Below, piece by piece: positions 1 to 8,261 of a stretch of 64,000 nt of DNA (the stretch's first letter is position 1; each line of letters opens with the position of its first letter). Source of the stretch: Acidobacteriaceae bacterium KBS 89 (GTDB taxonomy: Bacteria; Acidobacteriota; Terriglobia; Terriglobales; Acidobacteriaceae); NCBI GenBank assembly GCA_000381605.1, contig KB906754.1:1137147-1201146 (forward strand), in the 5' to 3' direction. Both the position numbers and the translations under genes were made by a program. Under the pieces are notes generated by a model. That model was not told the DNA's origin and did not search any database. It saw only the letters and a list, made by a program, of their open reading frames with translations.

Positions 1-32
1 AGCCGCGCCTTTGGCGTGGTCCTGTATCGCGT

Positions 33-1175
33 CTAGTGAGTTGGCTGCCGCCAGCCACAAGGGGGTTGTACTTTGCCAATGCTGTAGTTCGTTGGTTGCG
101 TTTGCTCGTAGAACCGCCGCGTCGGTTGGCCTGAGCAACTCGGGGGCATGTTCGAGGATGAATCGTGAGATAGGGACGAACACCTCGCTGCGAGGATCTG
201 AGTGACCGCTGGTGAAACGCAGATCAGGATCTGAGGAAAATGGTTTAAGCAGCAAAAAATTCATCAGCGCATCCGGACCGATGGCTTTCGCGGTGCGGAG
301 CAGCGTGGCGGCCCGGAGCAACGTGGCGTCACGTGTGTCCGGTTCGCCTCTCACCGCGTAGAAGAGGGTCCAATCCCCCTAGGGGACGGCAGCGCCTTGA
401 TCTGCGCGAATACAGCGTCAATGTCAGCCTGATATTGCGGCTGCACAGGATTGGTGCTACGCGTGGCCCGCTCGAGTTTGACCAGGTACCAACTGGCGCA
501 GCTGGCGCGGTCCTTCCGCTCGGCCCAGTACCTGTTGAACGCCGCCAGCAGCTCCTCCGTTGAAGACTGCGGATAGTACGGCTGGCCGACGAAGTTTCCG
601 TTGAAGGGAATGTGCGCAGCTTCAAAATAGAAGTGAATCATCGAACGGGCAATCCGGCCGACCGTCAGCGGGCTTTCCGCCTGGTCCAGTGGCTGTAACA
701 CGAGGGCTGCACTCACCATGGGACTCATGGTTTCGTGCAAATCCGGCACCGTTGGTGCTGCGTCATTTATCAATGCCGCGATGAACGGCAGATCGCGCGG
801 GTCTTCGCGTGCAAACAACGCGCCAAGGGCGACGGTGCGGACTCTCGGGTCAGGGTTTTTGAGCAGAAGGCGAAGCGCCTCGGGCTGGCGACCCATTGCC
901 CGCAGGTCGGTCAGCAAGCGAGTCTGTTCCGCCAATAGATTCGAGGGAATGTACCAGGGCAAGGGGCGGTTGAGTATGATGGCCCGGGTGGCGACATGAG
1001 TTATCGCCTGGGCAACCGCCTCGACTTGCGCTTGAAACTCCGGAGGAACCGTAACCGGTTTTGTGCCGGCATCCACGGCACGTGTCGGTCCAGGCGCGGC
1101 GTGCTGGGCGATGACTGTCGGTCGGGCCGCAAGCAACAAGAACACCAGGGTAACTAATTGCGAGCTGAACCTCAT
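33..1175 (-). pseudogene. Secreted HEAT-repeat-like protein, frameshifted
   Basis: The ATG at 1175 directly precedes a Sec signal peptide of about 24 residues ending in VIAQ. An in-frame ATG at 1211 would only add 12 charged or neutral residues. The mature part looks alpha-helical and has at least one HEAT-type unit (NPDPRVRTVALGAL, about residue 100). Reading stops at 351, just after the C-run at 375-379 on the plus strand. Stepping back one base there reopens a frame (GDWTLFYAVRGEPD...) of about 113 codons to a stop at 33, so the native protein was probably near 380 residues. The lesion sits in a homopolymer, so a sequencing error is as likely as true inactivation. The function is unknown; HEAT repeats usually bind proteins. 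Confidence 0.55.
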
Positions 1176-1319
1176 AGGTAAGGGACTCACGCAACGAGAA
1201 TAAGCAAGCATGTGAGAACCTGCAATGTCGACGATAGGTCAAATCTGCGGACTCCGGCTCGACCCCAACATCAGTCGCAATAAACGCTTTTGCGTTTACC
1301 TAAGATCGCGCTGAAGTTT

Positions 1320-1388
1320 CCAGAAAACGGGCTTTTGAGAAACTTCGTTTTCTGGGGTTTGAACTTGCCGAAAACGTGACTTTAGGGG
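1320..1388. repeat. Imperfect palindrome A of a five-copy family
   Basis: The left arm is CCAGAAAACGGGCTTTTGAG and the right arm runs GAACTTGCCGAAAACGTGAC and onward. The arms pair imperfectly, with an unpaired C in the right arm (CGGCAAG on the complement). About 44 bases (1332-1374) are identical to copy B at 3039-3081. The copy lies downstream of the minus-strand reductase (stop at 1613). The gene-free stretch 1176-1612 shows nothing else recognisable. Confidence 0.75.
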
Positions 1389-1612
1389 CACTTCACACAT
1401 AGGCGATTTGGCGTCATCCCAGAACCCTCCAGTCGACATCGGCGTTTAAAGGGAGTAATCGCCTGAAGGTCGCCAAAACAATGCTGGATGAGTGCTTTCG
1501 GTTCTTCGCAACGGTTGACATTTCACGCAAGGCAGTTCCCGGCACACTGGCCGATTATCATGACTGATCCCATGATTTGCGCTATTAACCCATGGTTGGT
1601 CGGCTCGGAAGC

Positions 1613-2503
1613 TTACGCAAGCGCCAAATTCACGTTGCTGATGGCCTCGTCGATCTCTTGCGTGCTCTTGAAGCCGATCGTGGCGCAGTCCACGCCCGCA
1701 TTCTGGAAAGCGAACCTCATCGCCTTCACACGGTCGTCGTGACTATTCTGGAACTGCCCTCCGCCGCACAGCTTCATACCGATCACGCCGAGCCCTTCTT
1801 TCTTGAGTTGGTGGATGTGATCGACCACTTCGTTCACGTTGTTGGGGTGGTTGGTGTCCTCGTAAGTCGGACCGTCCATGCGCGCCCCATTGTGGTTGAT
1901 GCGGATCAGTCCCACGTCGAGCCACCCAGTGCCAGGCATTTGCCGAAGCGCGGGCAGCCCATGCACCGAGGCGCCATGCGTGCGGATGATCTTTCTCTGC
2001 TGCGCTTCGAGGATCCCATCTTGCCAGCGTTTCGTAGTCTCCGGCCAGTCAGCCGTGTGCTGCCAGTGCAGCAGCATGATGTCAAAGTACTCAGCCTGAG
2101 AGATGCGACGCAGTTCGTCGAACTTGGCCTGCGGATCAATGCCCTGGTGGAACGTAGTCACCTTGCTCATCAGCTGATAGCTGTTGCGCGGCAAGCCCTT
2201 CAGCGCCTCGCCCAGCATTGCTGGGGTCTGGTAAGCCTCCGCCGTCTCGAAGAAGCGGATGCCGCGGTCGTGCGCGTAGCGCACCAGCCGCGTGAACTCC
2301 TGCTGCCCGAGCGCGGCCTGCACCGCACCGCCGTCTGTCCCGGTTCCGAAGGCCAGCCGCGACACTTCCACCTTGGAGCGGCCAAGCACCACGGTATCGG
2401 TCGCGGTGCGCCGGGCGGCGCCAAGCGGAAGAGTTCCTACCGTCGCCATGGCTCCGGCGGCCAAACCTGTTTTGAGGAAACCACGCCGTGTGATTGGACT
2501 CAT
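1613..2503 (-). CDS. Tat-exported aldo/keto reductase
   Basis: This is an NAD(P)H-dependent carbonyl reductase of the AKR superfamily with a twin-arginine signal (TRRGFLKTG, residues 5-13), so it probably acts in the periplasm. I start it at 2503 because GGAGGT lies about 4 bases upstream; an in-frame ATG at 2524 lacks this. The AKR barrel is recognisable: FGTGTDGG near the N-terminus, RFFETAEAYQT carrying the catalytic Tyr (with Glu where many members have Asp), MSKV with the catalytic Lys, and LLHWQH with the active-site His. The length of 296 residues is normal. Similar Tat-exported reductases are common in Acidobacteria and Planctomycetes, and their substrates are not known. It stands alone, antiparallel to the hydrolase fragment upstream, with palindrome A downstream. 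Confidence 0.85.
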   Translation of the reverse strand: MSPITRRGFLKTGLAAGAMATVGTLPLGAARRTATDTVVLGRSKVEVSRLAFGTGTDGGAVQAALGQQEFTRLVRYAHDRGIRFFETAEAYQTPAMLGEALKGLPRNSYQLMSKVTTFHQGIDPQAKFDELRRISQAEYFDIMLLHWQHTADWPETTKRWQDGILEAQQRKIIRTHGASVHGLPALRQMPGTGWLDVGLIRINHNGARMDGPTYEDTNHPNNVNEVVDHIHQLKKEGLGVIGMKLCGGGQFQNSHDDRVKAMRFAFQNAGVDCATIGFKSTQEIDEAISNVNLALA

Positions 2504-2652
2504 CTCGACCTCCGCGCGGCTCAAGCCGGTTGGCGAGCCGGATGAGTGGATGTTAGCACGCGCGCAGCAGCAACTCGATCTCAGCCTGGCGTAACGGTTT
2601 CGGTATGCTGGATTCCGCAGTTCAGCCTAAGACCTCATCTCCCGGGAGCCCC

Positions 2653-3014
2653 ATGAAGAAAGCTATCCTGGCCGTTGTCACGCTGTGCTTTTGTGCGGCG
2701 TCCTTTGCCGCATCCACTATCACTACCCGTGTCGAGGATCCCAAGGCTATCTGGAGGACGCCCCTGCGACCGCTGGGGACAATTCTGCTGCGTTGCAGGC
2801 AGCCATAGATAAGGAATCGGGCACCGGGCGCGAGCGGATCGTGTTTGTCCCGGCGGGCCGTTACACTATGACACGCTCTGTGTTTCTCTGGCCGGGCGTG
2901 CGGCTCATTGGCTATGGCGCCACTCGCCCGGTATTCGTACTGCCGCCGAATACGCCAGGGTTTCAGAAGGGCATGGGCGTGATGGTGATGTTCCAACTGA
3001 CGATGGCAAACTAG
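2653..3014 (+). pseudogene. N-terminal fragment of a secreted GH55/pectate-lyase-like beta-helix protein
   Basis: It begins with a good Sec signal peptide (MKKAILAVVTLCFCAASFAA). At about 2745 the coding frame shifts by one: upstream is TTRVEDPKA, downstream is YLEDAPATAGDNSAALQAAI. The second part is the typical opening of the pectate-lyase superfamily/GH55 domain (DNSAALQAAID, IVFVPAGRYTM, GVRLIGYG). The reading ends at 3014, only 11 bases before palindrome B, where a complete protein would continue for several hundred residues. It is therefore both frameshifted and truncated. Confidence 0.7.
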
Positions 3015-3025
3015 CCGTTGTAACT

Positions 3026-3094
3026 CCCGCAAAACGGTCTTTTGAGAAACTTCGTTTTCTGGGGTTTGAACTTGCCGAAAACCCGACTTTCGGG
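3026..3094. repeat. Imperfect palindrome B
   Basis: The copy starts CCCGCAAAACGG and ends CCGAAAACCCGACTTTCGGG. The outer arms CCCG...CGGG pair. The right arm carries one unpaired C relative to the left arm, as in the other copies. It shares about 44 bases, including the loop, with copy A. It lies 20 bases from the stop of the minus-strand gene at 3114 and 11 bases from the truncation point of the hydrolase fragment. Confidence 0.8.
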
Positions 3095-3113
3095 AAAATT
3101 GATCCTCGTTGTG

Positions 3114-3365
3114 TCAACCTCCCTCTTGGAAGGCGGCTACAAAATCGCGTGCCGTCTGACGAAGCCTCTCCCAAACTGGATCGCTAAGTACTTCTTCTGG
3201 GTCGCGCCATCCCGTTGGGCCACAGTCGTACTCTACAGATTGCTGGAGGAGAGCTACAGCGATACTCAACTGTTTCGGGGATAGGGTTGAACCCTCTTCG
3301 GTTATGAACAACTCCAACTGGTAGTCGTCCACTGCAACACAGAGAAGTTCCGCCGGTCTTCCCAA
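3114..3365 (-). CDS. Small unknown protein, 83 residues
   Basis: I do not recognise a family. The start is a TTG at 3365; an in-frame stop lies three codons above, and the weak start makes the exact N-terminus uncertain. The protein is acidic and mixed alpha/beta, with segments such as LLCVAVDDYQLELFITEEG and DPVWERLRQTARDFVAAF that look like genuine coding sequence, with no membrane segment. It occupies the 430-base interval between palindromes B and C alone. Its stop is 20 bases from B. Confidence 0.5.
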   Translation of the reverse strand: MGRPAELLCVAVDDYQLELFITEEGSTLSPKQLSIAVALLQQSVEYDCGPTGWRDPEEVLSDPVWERLRQTARDFVAAFQEGG

Positions 3366-3524
3366 GCCGCCGCATCAGGGGCGAGCCACCTAGAGCGTTG
3401 ATGTTCTGAATCTCCAAGATCCTTCGCGATCCCAACTAAATTGCTAATCCAAAGCTCGCGCGAAATGGCCATGATCACATGTTATGCGCAGCCCATCTCG
3501 CCATCCAATCGAATACGTACTCTT

Positions 3525-3595
3525 CCCGCAAAACGGGGTTATCGGAAACTACAACCTACTACAGGGTGAACTTGCCGAAAACCCGACTTTACGGG
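3525..3595. repeat. Imperfect palindrome C
   Basis: This is the clearest copy. The left arm is CCCGCAAAACGGGGTTATCG and the right arm is CTTGCCGAAAACCCGACTTT followed by ACGGG. The complement of the right arm (CCCGTAAAGTCGGGTTTTCGG) matches the left arm at nearly every position, with one extra C near the loop. The loop differs from copies A and B while the arms are kept. Confidence 0.8.
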
Positions 3596-3639
3596 AGGTT
3601 GGAACCACGCGAGCACGGCTCATGATCCTTGAGGCGCTC

Positions 3640-3972
3640 TCAGCCCCGCGATGCCAGTTGGGTACTCCTGGCCCTCTCACGAAATAGTGTGCTGAATAGC
3701 ACCACCAACGCACCACCGCATTCAGTCAAGACGAAATAAAAGAAGTAGTTTCCATAGGCGTCTCCAGCTGTTAGGTGCTCCATCAGTCGGACTTGTAAGA
3801 GAAAAATGACTATGGACCCCAGCACCAATGCAAGTTGCGTAATGACCTTCTTCGCTCCCTTCGGAAGCCGATAAGCACATCGCGCGTTCAGGTAGCAAAA
3901 CGCCCAAACTATCGAGCCCAACAAAGGCACTAGGACTCGGGACAGTACAACAGTCTCTGTAGACGGAAGCAT
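3640..3972 (-). CDS. Small membrane protein of unknown function
   Basis: The protein has 110 residues from an ATG at 3972 with GAGG about 5 bases upstream. Three to four hydrophobic stretches are visible (roughly residues 5-28, 45-65 and 75-95), separated by a basic loop (RLPKGAKKV), and it ends in a positively charged tail. I know no family for it. Like its neighbours it is on the minus strand, and it is the only gene between palindromes C and D. Its stop lies 44 bases from C. A shift in base composition is not obvious. Confidence 0.55.
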   Translation of the reverse strand: MLPSTETVVLSRVLVPLLGSIVWAFCYLNARCAYRLPKGAKKVITQLALVLGSIVIFLLQVRLMEHLTAGDAYGNYFFYFVLTECGGALVVLFSTLFRERARSTQLASRG

Positions 3973-4029
3973 TGATCCTCTCGGTACAGCTACATCCAGC
4001 CATTCAACAGGAAAATCATAGCCCTACTT

Positions 4030-4089
4030 CCTTGAAAACGGGGTTATCAACAACTTCGAAGCGAACTTGCCGATAACCCGACTTTGCGG
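4030..4089. repeat. Imperfect palindrome D
   Basis: The left arm is TTGAAAACGGGGTTATCAAC and the right arm is GAACTTGCCGATAACCCGAC followed by TTTGCGG. The change GAAAACCC to GATAACCC in the right arm matches GGGTTATC in the left arm, a compensating pair that supports selection for the hairpin. The loop is short (TTCGAAGC). Confidence 0.75.
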
Positions 4090-4323
4090 AACTCCAGCGG
4101 AATTAGTAATCACAAGCGCGTTTCTCGGTAGTCATCCGGACACGTAAGCCGAGGTCGATGAGTGCATTGGCCTGTTACCGTCAAGTGACAATCAAACGTG
4201 TCGATAGCCTTGAATTTTGAGGAGAATTGGCTGACGCAGCGACACCACCTTAAAAAGCGGTGGTTTTCGTGGAAGGTGTCACAAAACCTTCGCCGAATGC
4301 ATGTCAGGTATCATTGCGGGCGT

Positions 4324-4404
4324 ATGCTCCTGGCAGAGAGGACCCGCTTCGGGCCGTACGAAATCATCTCCCTGCTAGGCGCCGGGGGAATGGGTGAAGT
4401 CTAC
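4324..4404 (+). pseudogene. Head fragment of a serine/threonine protein kinase
   Basis: From the ATG at 4324 the first 27 codons read as the start of an acidobacterial Pkn-type kinase: RFGPYEIISLLGAGGMGEVY, i.e. the kinase opening plus the glycine-rich ATP loop GxGGMGEVY. After Tyr the sequence changes abruptly into the complement of an Ig-like domain gene, at about 4403. Nothing of the catalytic domain is left. This is a breakpoint fragment and not a functional gene. Confidence 0.65.
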
Positions 4405-6301
4405 GGCTGTGTTGCCAGTGCCCGGCACCAGGGTCTGGTTGGAGAGGATAGAGGCACCTTCAGTGAATGCCACGATACCTGAAGGCGGCGAAGCAGGAGA
4501 TGCGGTGCTGGTGACGGTGGCGGTAAAAGTAACCGATTGCTTGTAAGCTGCGGGGTTGGGGGACGGGGTGAGAACAAGGGTCGATTGCGATGCCGGAACA
4601 CGCACATAGACGACGGTGCTTGTTGCGGGGGAAAGGGACGTGGAGCCGGCGTAACTTGCGGCGAAACGTAGATGCCCGCCGGGAGTTTGGGAAGGCTGAG
4701 CGTCGCGGTGCCGGTTGCGTCCGCATTGACGGGAGGGAGCGGAACATCATTCTGAAGAAAGGTGATGGGAGCGGAGACGGGGCCGCTGGGCGAGCGCAGA
4801 ATCGCGGTCAGGGTAATCGGGTCCGGCCTGATCTGATAGTAGGTAGAGGGGGTAAGGGTAAGGGTGGAAAGGGCAGGAGTCTGGGAGCCTGAGGCTTCGT
4901 AAGCACCGATGTCGATGACGGGATAGCCAATGCCTTTGGAATCCTGCAAGCGTGGGTTCCCATCGGGATCAGTTCCGGCAATGCCGACGGCAGAATTATT
5001 CGCAGCGTCGACCGACGGCGATGAGCGGCTCAAATGCAAGTCCGTGGAGGAGGTAAAGAGCGGATTTGCTGAGATGTTGCCATTGAGCCCGATGAAGGAT
5101 GCGGCGTATCCGCAATCGTTGAGAAAGAGCGCTGCCGAGGAAGGCTGCAAATTGTAAATGTTGTTGTGGTCGAAGATGGGCGGAGTTCGATTGACGCCAG
5201 ATCCTGCCAGGGAAGAGCAATTGATGACAGGGGAGACAGAGGAATTGCCAATTATGAGGTTGTTGAACAAGGCCATCCGCGAGTAAAAATCGCTGAGAAC
5301 AATCTCGGCAAGTGGCCCGCCACCCGTGTTGTCGTAATACGTACCGGCAGTGAGATTGTTGTAGAGGGTGTTGTTGGTGGCGACCATGGTTGCCGGCGCT
5401 ACGCCATAAGGGGTGGAACCCTGGAAGGGAAAATAATCAAAATACAAACCGCCGTAGCGGTTGTTATAGATCAGGTTCTGACAACAATGACGTGCACGTC
5501 GTCATCGGTGCGCTGTAGATCGCTTACACCAATTCCTTTGGTAGTTCCACGTATTGTGTTGTTCTCAATGAGGACGGGACTGGCAGCGTTAACGCCTATG
5601 CCCTGGCCAGAACAGAAGGTGCCATCGCCTTCGATGAGGTTGCCGCTAATGCGAGTCTGTACCGGCGCAACCTGACCAGGGAGCGTGCTGCTGGTCATAT
5701 TGATGCCGTTCAGCGCGTACACGTAGCAGTAACCCTGGCTGGCGCTTGGAGCGGTAGTGACGACGTGGTTATTGAGGATGTTTACGCTTCCACCTTGAAC
5801 GGTGATGCCGTAACCCCAGTTCTCACGGATTACGTTGTTCTGAATGGTGGCAAAGCCGTATGCAACGACTCCACCATTAGAGGGTGAAAGTGAAGTGGCT
5901 CCATTCTGGATTGTGAATCCGTCGAGGGTAATGTTGAACCCAATACCGGCGTAGATGTTAGCGACCACATTCTTTTTGCCGCCATCCAAGATCGTCTGCG
6001 CCGCTCCTTTGTCGCTCCGAACAGTGATCGATTTGTTCTGAACTTGGAGATTCTCGTGGTACGTGCCAGGCGCGACCAGTACAGTATCGCCATTCTGAGC
6101 GGCGTCGATTGCAGCCTGTATGGTGGGCTGGTCTGCTGGAACGTGTATCGTACTTTGCGCGAGGAGCGCCGGCGTTCCCGTCAGGAGAAGAATCGCGAAG
6201 GTCATGGCAAGGAGGAGCGGAGATCTGACGCCGACCAGTGTCGCGTAGGCACAGCAAAGCGACCGGCAGGCCCATGTCGGGGCGACTGTGACGAGATTCA
6301 T
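4403..6301 (-). pseudogene. Secreted parallel beta-helix/Ig-like protein, frameshifted and truncated
   Basis: The start at 6301 has GGAG about 10 bases upstream. A long signal peptide ends near ALLAQ (about residue 49). Residues 50-260 form a right-handed parallel beta-helix (DUF1565/NosD-like) opening with VPADQPTIQAAIDAAQNGDT, with rungs such as ITLDGFTIQNG and NNVIREN. Frame breaks occur near 5480 (before QNLIYNNRYGG) and near 4665 (before AASYAGSTSLSPATST). The C-terminal part is a bacterial Ig-like domain (YKQSVTFTATVTS) cut off at NTA, exactly where the kinase fragment of the opposite strand ends. At least three lesions make it a pseudogene. Intact relatives are large cell-surface proteins, often carbohydrate-related. 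Confidence 0.7.
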
Positions 6302-6532
6302 AGGATCTTCTCCACCCTATCATCTAGTCAGCTTCAGCCGAAAGATAATTTCCAGAGGGCCGCGATAATTCTGCAGGACGGAGTCGATGAGTGCTCGAAA
6401 GGTGATCTCGTATCTCGCGGTGAATCTTCAAAATGGAATCTTAGGCCCGATTCTCAAGAACTCTGAATGCGATTCTGGGAAGTCTTGCTAGCGTCTTCGA
6501 GTTTGCGGAAGTGTAAATAAGTTTGAGGAGAT

Positions 6533-6613
6533 ATGGACGCTGCGCTGGATTCGCTCGGCGAAGATGGGAAATACATCACTCTGAAACTTGGTGCTCTACG
6601 AGAGTTACGGTAG
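6533..6613 (+). other. Possible 26-codon ORF with a strong ribosome-binding site
   Basis: GAGGAGAT directly precedes an ATG that opens 26 codons (MDAALDSLGEDGKYITLKLG...) ending in TAG at 6611. It might be the decayed head of a larger gene. Otherwise I see nothing in the gene-free interval 6302-6726. Confidence 0.2.
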
Positions 6614-6726
6614 TCGATCGCCGCAGATTTGCATGAAAGGTTCTCAAGCAAGCCAATGTCAGGTCGTTCTCAATTATTGCCAACAGGGCAATGCACTTAT
6701 CGAAAACTGGTTAGGCACCGCCCAAA

Positions 6727-6800
6727 CGATAAACGGGTTTTTCGGAAACTATGTTTTCCGAATTCCGGCGGCGCGTGTTACCGAAGTCCCCACTTTTTCG
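6727..6800. repeat. Imperfect palindrome E, diverged copy
   Basis: The left arm is CGATAAACGGGTTTTTCGGA and the right arm is TTACCGAAGTCCCCACTTTT followed by TCG. The arms pair with one extra base in the right arm, as in copies A-D, but the sequence and the loop (about 29 bases) have diverged. It overlaps the last part of the minus-strand small gene 6749-6982. Confidence 0.6.
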
Positions 6801-6982
6801 CAAAACGGTAGCGCATAACGCCGAACCACGTCAAAGAATCGTTGTTTTTTTGACATGCCGCTTTGATGCCGCTCGAGAAAGTGCCCAGATAGAGGACAAA
6901 TGAGGTCTAACAATGGCACCAATGCCAGGGGAGTTGCGATGGCGACAAATGCAATAACGATTGCAATTATGTAGTCAGACAT
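6749..6982 (-). CDS. Small membrane protein whose tail runs into palindrome E
   Basis: The ATG at 6982 has GAGGT about 8 bases upstream. The protein has 77 residues: one strong N-terminal hydrophobic segment (about residues 4-27, IIAIVIAFVAIATPLALVPL), then a basic cytoplasmic-type stretch (SKKQRFFDVVRRY). The last 17 residues or so (KVGTSVTRAAGIRKT) are encoded by palindrome E, so the original 3' end was probably replaced by the repeat. I recognise no family. Confidence 0.4.
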   Translation of the reverse strand: MSDYIIAIVIAFVAIATPLALVPLLDLICPLSGHFLERHQSGMSKKQRFFDVVRRYALPFCEKVGTSVTRAAGIRKT

Positions 6983-7599
6983 GGAATTACCTCGCAACTC
7001 AAAGAGAGGCGGTCATCGAGCGACTGCCTTCACCTTTTAAAGCGCGGAGCGTGGAACATTCGTGACACGGTTAGCGACTTCTTTTCCGGATCTCAAGCTT
7101 CAATGCTGATCAGAATTGGCTAATAGATTGGCAGATCCCGGAGAAGCTGTTTCGGCAATCCGCATACCCGCTTTGCTACCAGTATTGAGAGACAAAATAG
7201 CCAAGCGAATAATTCACTTTGGCCACTTTTCCCAACCCAAAAAATTTTGAGAGTCCGAAAAAAGTAGGCATTGCCTCAGCGATTTGTGTCTGGCAGACAA
7301 CTAACCCGCCCGCACGAGCCCTGCCCGCGATTGCCAGGCTGCGTTCCGCTTGCCAGCGTTAGCTTCGGTTGGAAGGATCGCGTCGAAGTACCCTTTCGAC
7401 GGGTGCGGCCCCAGGTGCCTCTGCCTGATTCCAACTGAGACAATTTGTGTCGTTCTTTGTGTCGTAACCCTGCGATCCCTACCGATATCGGGCCATACAA
7501 CTCGGTGTCACTCAAGCACAATGAAAAACCAGGAAATCCCCGAAAACCCGCATAAACACTACCTCTCCGTATCACTCACGCTTCTTCGGTGTCGGAGCG

Positions 7600-7663
7600 T
7601 CTGATTCGGGTTCAAGATTTGGGGTGGGTGAGGTCGCTAGTTCGAATCTAGTCGTCCCGACCA
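7600..7663 (+). tRNA. Degenerate 3' fragment of a proline-type tRNA
   Basis: The segment GCTAGTTCGAATCTAGT (from 7636) is a perfect five-pair T-arm with the canonical TTCGAAT loop. It is followed by CGTCCCG, discriminator A and an encoded CCA at 7661-7663. Upstream, CTGATTCGGGTTCA resembles an anticodon arm with CGG (Pro), but extra bases follow it and no D-arm or matching 5' acceptor strand is present. The imperfect CGGAGCG at 7593 pairs six of seven positions at best. I read it as a tRNA remnant, the kind left by integrative elements at tRNA 3' ends. Confidence 0.5.
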
Positions 7664-8261
7664 TTTTTCTGTTTTGGCTCAGCTCTCGCCTCTTGTCCGT
7701 GATCCGGGTGTGCATGTTTCCTCACAAGGGGAATAGTTTCCCATAGTCGGCGAAGTATCGAGTGATGGACGGCAGGTAATCATTGCATCTTTCTCAAGAA
7801 TCTGGATCATCAGCAGTGGCTGCAGGGGGACTGAGAAGTGTCCGAAGACGTGCGTTGAGAGGCGACAGAGAGGCTCGCGACACCAGAGCCGTTGATGGCT
7901 GCGCTGCCGAGAGAGAGGGTGCCGAGGAAGGTGGCTGGTCGAGAAAGGCTTTGGATGGCTGAAGCAGACCGGCCCGCTGCGTCAGGTCAAGATACGTGGA
8001 CTGGAAAAGGTGGACTGACTGTTCGCCTTCAGTTTGCGCCGCTCATAACCTGATCCGGCTACCTGGGCTCATGGCGCAACAAGAACCGGCGGGCTCAGGG
8101 AGTAGTGCGCCTGAAAACCGGGGCGGCCGCCGGCATAGCTTCCCGGACGCCTCGAAAGCCGCATGAATACAGCTGAACCCCACATCCGAACAGATCCCAT
8201 CGACGCAGGTCTGCAAATCCCTACGGAATCCGCCCAGGCGTGGCAAAGTTCAACACGCCGC
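7664..8261. other. Gene-poor stretch with a trace of an Ig-like domain
   Basis: No intact gene is visible here or in 6983-7599. On the minus strand around 7850-7935 one frame reads TFLGTLSLGSAAINGSGVAS, the usual closing part of a bacterial Ig-like repeat, without start, stop or continuation. It is probably an eroded piece of a surface-protein gene like those at 4403 and 23530. Confidence 0.3.

Noticed and set aside
1592..2545. Plus-strand reading of 317 codons
   Set aside because: It lies exactly opposite the aldo/keto reductase, which has a Tat signal, ribosome-binding site and family motifs.
1320..6800. Classical integron attC array
   Set aside because: The palindromes do not show the GTTRRRY/RYYYAAC core, no integrase gene is present, and one unit holds a plus-strand gene fragment. 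I keep only the structural resemblance as a finding.
7593..7663. Complete functional tRNA
   Set aside because: The interval between acceptor strand and T-arm is about six bases too short for D and anticodon arms, and the 5' strand pairs imperfectly.
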